A DNA stretch of 64,000 bases from Laguncularia racemosa (Eukaryota; Streptophyta; Magnoliopsida; Myrtales; Combretaceae). The stretch is taken from assembly GCA_037954665.1 (NCBI GenBank), contig JBBMOL010000302.1:186001-250000 (forward strand), given 5' to 3'. This document shows positions 55,722-64,000 of the stretch, one piece after another. The position numbers and the translations under genes are program-made. The notes under the pieces are model-generated. The model saw nothing but the letters and a program-made list of their open reading frames with translations, was not told where the DNA came from and searched no databases. The stretch's first letter is position 1, and every line of letters starts with the position of its first letter.

Positions 55722-56271
55722 TTCGGCTTCTTGAATCAAGTAAATTCTATCCTTTTCTTTAATTTGTCTATTGTTCTTTTTCATATTTGTCTATTGTTCT
55801 TTTGCATACTCGTCGGTTGTCTTTTCTATATTCGTCTGTTGTTCTTTTCCATATCCGTCTGTTGTTCTTTTCCATATTCGTCTATTGTTATTTTCCATAT
55901 TCATATCTAAAAAAAAAATCATATAAAAAAAATTATGTTGTTCTTTTCTATATTCATCTGTTGTCTTTTCCATATTCATAGATAGAAATCATATAAAAAA
56001 AATTTCATACTTGTTCGGTCATCACAATCCATTAGGGCCGACAATATTTAGGTTTTCTTGAATAATCAATTGTGTTCAATTCATAGCTTATCTACAAAAG
56101 AAAAAAAAAATCAAATTTGATTGCAAAAGAAAGAATCAAGAACCGAAATTCAAAAAAAGAAAAAAAAAAAGGAATTCGGCTTTGAAAGAATTACAATTGT
56201 CGAAATCACAAGATAGCTTCTTGAATTGTCAATTACATAATTGGTTGAGTTAATTTACTTTCCATATCAAT
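55722..56271 (+). other. G leader with minisatellite
   Basis: Leader cut by D at 56272. 55765-55985 holds about eight degenerate copies of a 24-30-bp unit containing TCTATTGTTCTTTTCCATAT; the open frames on both strands there come from the repeat. A-rich runs follow. No gag is present. Confidence 0.65.
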
Positions 56272-57010
56272 TGTTACGGTCTTTCACGCAGATCTTCAAT
56301 AATAATGGATTATTTAATAATTTTAGGGTTTTCTTTATTTGGTACTAACAAATAAAAAAAGGGATATGGATAAAATTACCAATCTATAGATGCCAAGATA
56401 GATAAAATTAAACTGGTTCACAATTAAAACATAGAATGATAGAGACCACGATAGAGACCACGTTCTATAAATTAATTACTAAGGTTAAAGAATTCCAAGA
56501 ATTCAATAACAATGTTTGCCACAAATTCTACAGGAACCAAGAATCTGATAATAACAACTAGAATAAAGGGAAATCCAATTCTCAATATTCAAGAACTGTC
56601 TAAAGAGGATTCACACACTCAAAGCGTGTTTCTTTTCAACAAAATAACATAATCCCCTTCAAAATACCTAAAAGAAGACTATTTATATCATGCCTAAAAG
56701 TAACCTAAGGACATATTAATGAAATATTAATAAAATAAAGCGGAATAAAGAAAAATTGGTGCGAGGCCACTTAAGGCCGACTCAAGGCTGGCCAAAGGCC
56801 GGCGGCCTATATGTAAGCCGACACCAAGGTTGGCGACCTTGAAGCTAATTTGGTCGGCCTTCATTCAAGGCCGACTTAAGGCTGGCCGAACTTCGCCTTG
56901 CGTCCTCCCAATGCTAATTTCCTCCCTTTTTGTACCCCATACTGCCACCTATAGCTTGGATTGACTTTGATTTCTTTGGTGCTCTTATCTTAACTCTTGG
57001 AATCCTATCA
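56272..57010 (-). repeat. 3' LTR of D
   Basis: 739 bp, TGATAGGATTCCAAGAG (57010, minus) to GACCGTAACA (56272). It has AAGGCCGACTTAAGGC and GCCGGCGGCC-type repeats at 56765-56890, more copies than in the 5' LTR (673 bp). Confidence 0.85.
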
Positions 57011-57264
57011 TTCCCTCCATGTTGAAAAACATTCGACCTCGAATCTTTATCGTCCATCCTATTAGACCACATAAACAAACTCCTCTTTCCCTTGGGCTTC
57101 TTAAGGCAAATCAACCTTGTTTGTTGTACCTCAATTAGACTCATAAGAAGAAGCTTGTATACCTTGTCCTGTTGCTGAATGGTATACTCATTGGTGTATC
57201 CATCATACTTAGCTCTGAGATCATATTGCCAAGGTCTTCCAAGAATCAAGTGTGTAGCTTCCAT
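56914..57264 (-). pseudogene. D protease end fused to integrase-tail-like segment
   Basis: One 116-codon open frame. Residues 1-48: protease C-terminus (EATHLILGRPWQYDLRAKYD and YKLLLMSLIEVQQ). Residues 49-85: LICLKKPKGKRSLFMWSNRM then DDKDSRSNVFQHGGND, similar in style to the DxRxNxFQEGGND end of chromovirus integrases. Residues 86-116 are encoded by the LTR. The second D internal end at 59525-59636 has the same residues 50-85, so the joint was in at least two D copies or one duplicated copy. The start shown is an internal Met; the protease begins upstream. Confidence 0.75.
57011..57018 (-). other. Polypurine tract of D
   Basis: GGAGGGAA on the minus strand, next to TGATAGGATT of the 3' LTR. 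Confidence 0.78.
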
Positions 57265-57840
57265 GGGAACTACATCACATACAATCTCGTCAGTATAATC
57301 ACCAATAATTAATGGAATAGGAACCTGTTTGTGTACATGAACAGCTCCCTATGGACTCAACCAATGAAGTGCATAAGGTCTTAGATGCTGCTTCACCTGT
57401 AAACCCAACTTAGTAACCCAGCTTGCTGAAGCAACATTGGTGCAACTGCTTATGTCAACCACAATCAAACAAGTCTTCCCTTACACCATACCTTGAATAT
57501 GAAATAAATTGGCTCTCTGATTAGGAACAGCTTCATCCTGCTTAACCATTAACAAGTCTCCTTGTACTGGATATGCTATAATGTCTTCATCTTCCTCTTC
57601 TCCCTCAGTACCCTTCTGTTCTTCTTCCTCACTCTTGACTTTATCACCTTTTATGACCATAACCCTTTTATTAGGACATTGAGAAACAATATGTCCAAGT
57701 CCTAAACACTTAAAACATTTTATATCCCTGCTCTTCTTTTGCTATGTTTGGTCAACAACCTCACCAGCGACAGCCTTTCCTTTTTCCTTCCTTTTCTCAC
57801 CATCATCTGACTTATGGTGGTGATATGATTTCTGAGCCCA
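57265..57840 (-). pseudogene. D zinc knuckle and protease active-site region
   Basis: Knuckle CFKCLGLGHIVSQC near 57680-57725, acidic stretch EEEEQKGTEGEEEEDEDI, then the protease active site, now VVDISSCTNVASASWV. The D-G-G or D-S-G expected here is D-I-S, probably inactive. A stop near 57482 and another near 57350 break the frame. Confidence 0.78.
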
Positions 57841-57846
57841 CCTGCG

Positions 57847-58620
57847 CTAATGCCGCTCAACCTGACTGGCTAATTTAATCACATCCTCTAGAGTCTGATA
57901 ATGCTGGAGTTCCACTACATTGGCAATGTCCATCTTCAACCCATTGATGAAACGAGCTATGGATTCATCTGATGATTCCTTAATATCACACCTTGCCATT
58001 AGTGTCTCAAACTCCTTTACATACTCTTCTATGCTTTTCTTACCCTGCCTCAAGGATTACAACTCCATCAGCATCTCTTGTTTATAGTAATCTGGCATAC
58101 ATCCGCGTCTCATCAATCTTTTCATCAAAGCCCATAGACGCACTTTCTCCTCATCCGCCCTACGTCTCTCAATTTGTAGTTTATCCCACCACAGAGTAAC
58201 ATATTTAGAGAATGCTAGAGACGCCATCTTCACCTTCATGCGCTCATCCAACTCATAGCAGTCAAACACCTTCTCAACCCGTAGCACCCAGTCTAAGAAT
58301 TCCTCTAGTTTACTACTACCAGTGAAAGGTGGAATTTTTAGCTTTATGTTTTCAATCCCCTTACGCCTGTCATCCTTGTTTCCTCTCCTACTCCTTTCAC
58401 TACTGGCATCAGATTCATCACTAGAATGTCTCCTCCTAATTCCTGCACCACTATGGCTTCTTCTATCCCTAACCTCCAATCTCTCCATAATCAATCTAAT
58501 ATTTTCTTGGAGTTGATTGAACTCTGCCCTAATCACAACCACACCCCCATTATCAGCATTATTCCCATTGTTGTTGTTGTTAGTGTCATTAACACTTCCA
58601 TGCGATGACATCTCTACCAC
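57847..58620 (-). pseudogene. D gag
   Basis: 187 codons from 58620 (MVEMSSHGSVND, Asn-rich), LRLIMERLEV-type coiled part, NIKLKIPPFTGSSKLEEFLD, FSKYVTLWWDKLQIERRR. A stop at 58057, then QGKKSIEEYVKEFETLMARC and ANVVELQHYQTLEDVIKLAS to 57847. Start may be the inner Met (MSSHGS). Only one stop in about 260 codons. Confidence 0.86.
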
Positions 58621-58837
58621 TCAAAATTTCAACAATAGATATTCACAAAAACCCCAATTCTCACAAACGGCCCAAAACACCAATTCAATACCCAACAATC
58701 GAATTCACAGCAATACTTATCAAAATAAATTCCCAAATTTTCCAACCAACGGCAGTATTGAATTAAAACTACAATTGAGTTGAGATTCAACAACCTTACC
58801 GATTTAACCCGCGTCGATTCAAAAATCTACCACATTT

Positions 58838-58849
58838 GCTCTGATACCA
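58838..58849 (-). other. Primer binding site of D
   Basis: GCTCTGATACCA on plus, exact tRNA-iMet-type site on the sense strand, two bases from the LTR end. Confidence 0.85.
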
Positions 58850-58851
58850 AA

Positions 58852-59524
58852 TGTTACGGTCATTCACGCAGATCTTCAATAATAATGGATTCTTTAATAA
58901 TTTTAGGGTTTTCTTTATTTGGTACTAATGAATAAAAAAAGAGATATGGATAAAATTATCAATCTATAGATGCCAAGATTGATAAAATTAAACTGGTTCG
59001 CAATTAAAACATAGAACGATAGAGACCACGTTCTATAAATTAATCACTAAGGTTAAAGAATTCCAAGAATTCAATAACATTATTTGCCACAAATTTTATA
59101 GGAACCAAGAATCTGATAAGAACAACTAGAATAAAGGGAAATCCAATTCTCAATATTCAAGAACTCTCCAAAGAGGATTCATACACTCAAAGTGTTTTTC
59201 TTTTCAACAAATTAACATAATCCCCTTCAAAATACCTAAAAGAAGACTATTTATATCATGCCTAAAAGTAACCTAAGGACATATTAATGAAATATTAATA
59301 AAATAAAGCGGAATAAAGAAAAATTGGTGCGAGGCCATTCAAGGTCGGCGGCCTATATGTAAGCCGGCACCAAGGTCGGCAACCTTAAAGCTAAGGCTAG
59401 CCGAACTTCGCCTTGTGTCCTCCCGACTCTTATTTCCTCCCTTTTTGTACCTGTACTGCCACCTATAGCTCGGATTGACTTTGATTTCTTTGGTGCTCGT
59501 ATCTTAGCTCTTGGAATCATATCA
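58852..59524 (-). repeat. 5' LTR of D
   Basis: 673 bp, homologous to 56272-57010. Starts TGATATGATTCCAAGAG at 59524 on minus, ends GACCGTAACA. Confidence 0.85.
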
Positions 59525-59636
59525 TTCCCTCCATGTTGAAAAAGATTAGACCTCGAATCTTTATCGTCCATCCTGTTAGACCACATAAACAAAATCCTCT
59601 TTCCCTTGGGCTTCTTAAGGCAAATCAACCTTGTTT
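59525..59636 (-). pseudogene. Second D internal end (D')
   Basis: Polypurine tract (59525-59532) and the integrase-tail-like codons LICLKKPKGKRILFMWSNRM of a further D copy that would continue to the right. It stops at 59636, where N2 repeats begin; TGTACCT is shared by both sides of the junction. Confidence 0.78.
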
Positions 59637-59855
59637 ATTGTACCTTGTTCGTGTATCATGGGAGAGCATTCTGTGAGTCAAATACACGACCAAGTACACG
59701 AGTGTGTACCTTGTTCGTGTATATAGAGGGGGTGTTTTGTGGGTCAGATACACGACCAGGTACATGAGCGTGTACCTTGTTCGTGTATCGAATTGTGCCT
59801 TCTGTGGGTCAGATACACGACCAGGTACACAAGCGTGTACCTTATTCATGTATCT
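59637..59855. repeat. 66-bp tandem repeat of N2 (four units)
   Basis: TGTACC marks at 59639, 59705, 59771 and 59836. Each unit holds GGGTCAGATACACGACC and the spaced palindrome GTACACGAGYGTGTAC or a variant. One unit more than in N1. Confidence 0.82.
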
Positions 59856-60295
59856 CTGATATGTACACAATGAGCATATTTTGAAGTGCACAGGAGGGCA
59901 CACCATGACGTATTCTCCTTTTTTTTTATTAAAAAGTCAATTTAGACACCCTCTAACATGTGTAAGAAACCGGATACACCACTATTGTACCCGGTTATGC
60001 AAATCAAAATACATACCTGTCATTACTTCATCTTGCACTCCCTTAAAAAGGTCTCCATATCCTGAATTTTCCCACACTTAGAGCTTAAAAGAAGCTCTAT
60101 TAAGGTGACTTTCATAGAATCCAAACTTAGTTAGCCCCTTTATAGCTTGCTGTCCTGCAAAAGTTACTCCAAAACAATGGGTGATAATAAAGAAAGTAAA
60201 GAGTAAAGAAGAAAACTTACCTAAACAACATGGGTTGCCTCCCAAGAAGCGCTGTTGTTTAATGTCGTTAGCTTGACGTAATGAACCGGTGGAGC
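59856..60295 (-). other. N2 3' untranslated region
   Basis: Noncoding, matches 35951-36420 of N1, including the GCTTCTTGGGAGGCAACCCA text (plus 60233-60252). Confidence 0.65.
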
Positions 60296-60960
60296 TCAAA
60301 TGGAGATGAGAATGAGGTTCAGCTCCTCCTTTTCTTCCAAAACTGTTTGGTCCCCAAAGTAATGCTTAAGCCTTTGGCCATTCACCTTGAAAATGCCTTT
60401 CTTGGAGATTTTATAACCCAAAACAATACCTTCTTTTGCCATAAAACGACACTTCTCCAAATTTAGGACCAGGTTAGTATCTTCACAACGTTGCAACACT
60501 AACTCAAGATGGTGTAGACACTCATCAAAAGAATTCCCGAAAACAGAAAAATCATCCATGTATACTTCCATCCTGTCTCCTACCATATCCTCAAAAATAG
60601 CATCATGCATCGCCGAAAGGTGGCTGGAGCATTGCATAATCCAAAAGGCATGTGTCGATAAGCGAAGGTCCCAAAAGGGCATGTGAATGTCGTCTTTTCC
60701 TGGTCTTCGGGTGCAACAGGAATTTGGAAATATCCAGACATCCCATCGAGGAAACAGTAATATGCATGACCAGCTAACCTTTCAAGCATTTGGTCCACAA
60801 ATGGAAGAGGAAAATGATCCTTTTGAGTTGCGTCATTTAGCTTGCGGTAATCTATACAAACTCTCCATCCAGTAATAGTTCTTATCGGGATGAGTTCATT
60901 TTTTTCATTCGGTACCACTGGCATACCGCCTTTCTTCGGAACTACTTGAATGGGGCTCAC
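60296..60960 (-). pseudogene. N2 RT fused to integrase tail
   Basis: RT: MSPIQVVPKKGGMPVVPNEK, RVCIDYRKLNDATQKDHFPL, FGTFAYRHMPFGLCNAPATF, frameshift near 60600, then VYMDDFSVFGNSFDECLHHL and FMAKEGIVLGYKISKKGI. At 60391/60392 it passes directly to FKVNGQRLKHYFGDQTVLEE. The catalytic YMDD is intact but the domain is truncated. Confidence 0.85.
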
Positions 60961-61994
60961 CTATAAGCTATCAAAAATCGGGTAGATCATTCCTGCATCA
61001 AGCAATTTGATGACTTCCTTTTTTCCAACATCTCTCATATTTGGATTAAGTCGGCGCTGCGGTTGTACCACCGACTTGACACAATCTTCTATCAAAATTT
61101 TGTATGTACAAAATGATGGGCTAATCCCCTTTATATCTGCAATTTTCCATGCAATTGCTTTCTTGTGTAGCCTCAGGACATGCAATAACCTTTCCTGCTG
61201 ATCTCGATCCAAATTTGATGCAATTATGACTGGAAGTTTAGAATCTTCTTCCAAAAATGCATATTGAAGGTAGTCTAGTTGTTTCAATTCTAGCTCAGGT
61301 GGTTCCTCAATTGAAAGTTTCGATCTCTGAATGGTGGATCTATTCATACCTTCAAAGCTTCTTTCTTCTCTAACTCAGGAATATTATTAAGCTGATTGAC
61401 AACTGCTCTAATCGCCATATTTTCAGGTTGCTCTTTCTCCCCATTCATCAAACACAATTCCAATGCATCACCAATCAACAGGTCTTGCAATGAATCCGAA
61501 ACTGCAAAGTCAAGGCAATCGATTGCATAGCATGTATCATCATGGTGCAGGCTTTGTCTAAGGACGTTAAGCATTTTCACTATGACCTCTTCATCTCCCA
61601 TTCTCAACACTAACTTCCCATCTCTAACATCAATTATGGCTCTAGCAGTAGCCAAAAATGGCCTCCCCAATATAAGAGGGACCTCCACATCTGCTTCCAT
61701 GTCAAGGATGACAAAATCCGCCGAGAAGATGAAGTCCTGCACCTTTACTAATACATCTTCAACTACTCCTCTCGGGAATTTGACTGATCGATCGGCTAAC
61801 TGAAGACTCATTTTGGTCGGTTTCGGCTCTCCAATACCCAATTTCTGAAACATCTTGTATGGCATCAAATTAATGCTGGCTCCCAAATCAGCCAATGCTC
61901 GTTCTAAGATAAATTCCCTATCAGGCAAGGGATGGTAAAGCTCCCAGGATCTTTTAACTTCTTTGGGAGTTTGTTCTGAATTACCGCAGAGCAT
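60961..61994 (-). pseudogene. N2 protease and linker
   Basis: RALADLGASINLMPYKMFQK (active D-L-G) and VEVPLILGRPFLATARAIID at 61640-61910. The linker continues in another frame from 61347 (SIEEPPELELKQLDYLQYAF, RRLNPNMRDVGKKEVIKLLD). A frameshift near 61345 and another near 61910 break it relative to N1. Confidence 0.85.
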
Positions 61995-63375
61995 TCTCCT
62001 CCTAAAGTTACAGTAGAGAACTCTTCAAGCTTCCTTTTGTTCGATAGCAACTCTTTCAAAAATTTTGCATATCATGGCATTTGTGATAATGCCTCAACCA
62101 GTGGAAGGTTGATATGCAATTGCTTGAATATCTCTAAAAATCTGCCATAGTGCTCATCTGTTCTGTCCTTCTTGAGTCGTGCTAGATAAGGGACATTGGG
62201 CTTGTATTCTGGGATTAATGGAGGTGATGATTTCTCTTTAGGTGATTTTTCTGAATGCTTTCCCCCTTCTTTGAGAACTACTTGTTCTTTTGTTGGTTCA
62301 GTCATCCGACTCTCTTCTTCTTGAACCTTTGGTTGTAGTTCCTTACCACTTCATAATGTGACAGCCTTAACATGTTCTCTAGGGTTGGTTTCCGTGTTTC
62401 CCGGTAATGAACCTTGAGATCTCTCTGACAGAAGCTTAGCTATCTGACCGACCTGGTTTTCAAGATTGTGTATTGATGCCTCATGATTCCTTTGAGCCGA
62501 GTCTTGATTTTTCAGAATCAAATCTAAGGACTTCTGTCTATCTTCTGAATCCTTGATGAATTTTGTGAGGAGATCTTTAAGTGGCGGTTTGGAACTCTGG
62601 ACCATTGGCCTCTGATAACCTGGTGGAGGATTCGGATTGCCCTTCTGAATATTACTGTTGTTAGTCCAAGAAACATTTGGGTGATTTCTCCATCCTGGGT
62701 TATAAGTATTGCTATATGGATTGTTCTGGGGCCGAATTGGGTTTCCCAAATAATCCACTTGCTCTGTTTGCCCTTCCTCACCACCTGAGGGTTCCACAAT
62801 AGCCAGCTGATGTTGTGAGACAGCCAGCCCGTCGATCTTTCTAGATAAAGCCTCAACTTTGGACATGATAGAAGTAGCCACATCCGCTTCAAGAATGCCT
62901 GCCACCTTCTTTTCTCTACCCCTACCATGTGACCATTCATAATTATTTGCGGCCATGTCTTCAAAAAGAGTCAAACTTTCTTCAGGAGTTTTATGGTTCA
63001 AGGTGCCACCAGCTGCGGCATCTACTGTTTGTCTTATTTGATAGTTCAACCCATTATAAAATATATGAACTTGAAGCCACTCTGGGATCCCATGGTGTAG
63101 GCATTTCTGCATTGAGTCCTTGAATCTCTCCCAGGTTTCATACAACGTCTCCATGTCATACTGATGATAAGATTGAATCTCAGCTCGAAGTTTAGCGGTC
63201 TTTGAAGGAGGGAAGAATTTGTCCATAAACTTCTTAATCAGACCTTGCCATGTAGTAATGGAGTTCCTCGGTAAAGAATTCATCCACTGCTTAGCCTTGC
63301 CTTTCAAAGAGAATGGGAAGAGCCTGAGGTGGATCGCATCATCACTAACTCCATTAAATTTGAAGGTATCGCATA
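61995..63375 (-). pseudogene. N2 gag
   Basis: Open from 63375 to 62351: GVSDDAIHLRLFPFSLKGKA, WQGLIKKFMDKFFPPSKTAK, AAGGTLNHKTPEESLTLFED, HNLENQVGQIAKLLSERSQG. After a stop at 62351, 62305-62072 continues EPTKEQVVLKEGGKHSEKSP. The N-terminus is cut by the A3 LTR. The longest uninterrupted Athila-type gag in the window; codons upstream of 63375 in that frame belong to the LTR. Confidence 0.87.
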
Positions 63376-64000
63376 TGATACGAACCTCGCCAACCCGTGA
63401 CGAAACCCAATACCAATACGTTCGGAATTCATTGCCTAAGACGCCCAAACACCTAAAGTGGAAACCGCGACCTGTTGTCTATAAGCGAGACAAGAACCTT
63501 AGTATAAAATGAAGACGCCACAATCGAGATGAAAGATCGATTGATAAGTCGGGATGAACGCTACGGAAATTAATCCGATAAGTTCGATTTAGTTCTTGAA
63601 GAACCAAGAGAGGTGCCTCTCAAAAGTGTTTAATGTTCAAAGATGTAAATTCTTAGTTGTTCTAAACCCTAGGAGCTTTTATACTAGGGTTACAATTCGT
63701 GAAAAACAAGTCCAAAACGACATAGCTTAGATAAGTTGCGTAAAAACACGAAACAGAAAAAACTGGCGGCAGGGGATACACGGCCGTATACTTTGGCCGT
63801 GTATGATTCTGTGCCAATTCTTGTCTCCTTACACGGCCATGCCTTTTAGCCGTGTATCTGGCCGTGTATGATTCTATGCAATCTTGATATTCTTACACGG
63901 TTGTGCCTTGAAAGTACACGCCCTCTTCAACCCGTGTCCGGTGTGACTTGTATAAGAGCAAGGGTCTTCCCATGGTTGTGCCAATCCGTTCCAACTTCAT
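63376..64000 (-). repeat. A3 LTR, partial
   Basis: Starts TGATACGAACCTCGCC at 63376 (LTR 3' end on the minus strand) and runs off the window. Palindromes TACACGGCCGTATA (63778) and GGCCGTGTATGATTC words. Left flanking pentamer GCATA (63371-63375) lies in N2 gag. Whether solo or full-length cannot be seen. Confidence 0.85.

Larger units (their letters stand above)
56272..59524 (-). mobile_element. D: compact gag-protease chromovirus derivative
   Basis: 3.25 kb on the minus strand: 5' LTR 58852-59524, PBS 58838-58849, gag, protease fused in frame to an integrase-tail-like segment, polypurine tract, 3' LTR 56272-57010. RT, RNase H and integrase core are absent. To the right of the 5' LTR is another D internal end (59525-59636), so D is part of a tandem LTR-internal-LTR-internal arrangement. 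No TSD can be assigned; the left pentamer is TCAAT. Confidence 0.85.
59637..63375 (-). mobile_element. N2: second Athila-type deletion derivative
   Basis: Minus strand: gag (cut at 63375 by an A LTR), protease, RT with the integrase-tail fusion, 3' region with four 65-66-bp repeats, then a junction to D'. Same organisation and same internal deletion joint as N1. Its 3' LTR is missing at the D' junction; its 5' LTR is outside the window. Confidence 0.87.

Noticed and set aside
55787..55981. 64-codon and 62-codon open frames on both strands as small genes
   Set aside because: They are produced by the short tandem repeat in the G leader and have repeat-only composition.
62351..63448. 365-codon frame starting at 63448 as an intact gag
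   Set aside because: The first 24 codons are antisense-LTR text of A3; N2 gag begins only at 63375 and lacks its N-terminus.

Overview
The window is repeat-rich nuclear DNA from a plant, most likely a eudicot. I see no cellular protein gene, rRNA, tRNA or CRISPR array. Nearly every base I can assign belongs to LTR retrotransposons of the Ty3/gypsy order, mostly dead, with stop codons, frameshifts and internal deletions. The evidence for a plant is tRNA-iMet-type (TGGTATCAGAGC) and tRNA-Asp-type primer binding sites, plant chromovirus and Athila/Tat type gag-pol proteins, and TG...CA LTRs with 5-bp target-site duplications (TSDs). Family letters (A, B, C1, C2, C3, D, E, F, G, H, N) are labels used only in this annotation.

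Layout, left to right. 1-4745: Athila-type element (Athila-1) on the minus strand, cut by the window edge. 4746-9666: old Tekay/Del-like chromovirus relic (minus) split by a C2 solo LTR (7948-9170). 9667-13737: 5' part of a C-family element (plus) with an E solo LTR inside (11074-12598). 13738-19385: A1, a CRM-like chromovirus (minus) with an internal pol deletion. 19386-19966: C3 LTR fragment.

20362-47029: B, a second chromovirus (plus), bounded by TSD GCATG and filled with later insertions. These are A2 (21707-28477, the most complete element, TSD ATCTT), a C3 solo LTR (30432-31219), fused C2 LTR pieces (31822-43970) that contain C1 (32174-43231, TSD TTCAT), which contains the Athila-type element N1 (35567-41474), and a C2 solo LTR (44333-47010, TSD CAACC) that contains an E solo LTR (44851-46488, TSD ATTAG). 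47035-54037: AT-rich background with an A solo LTR (48408-49244, TSD AAACT) and a copia-like solo LTR F (50562-51996, TSD ACTTG). 54038-64000: H LTR fragment, G LTR and leader, D (minus), N2 (second Athila-type element, minus) and the start of another A LTR.

Three patterns stand out. (1) Unrelated lineages (tRNA-Met-primed A; tRNA-Asp-primed Athila/N; E; H) carry a spaced palindrome of the form TACACG-NN-CGTGTA in their LTRs or 3' regions. In A it sits in a 53-bp tandem unit and in N in a 65-66-bp unit, and copy number differs between paired copies. (2) A1, C1, D, N1 and N2 all have a deletion of the central pol region that keeps gag, protease and the extreme integrase tail plus LTRs. N1 and N2 share the same junction, so at least that deletion form was copied. 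(3) In the A and C families the LTR has grown to include an old primer binding site. No enzyme system beyond retroelements is visible.
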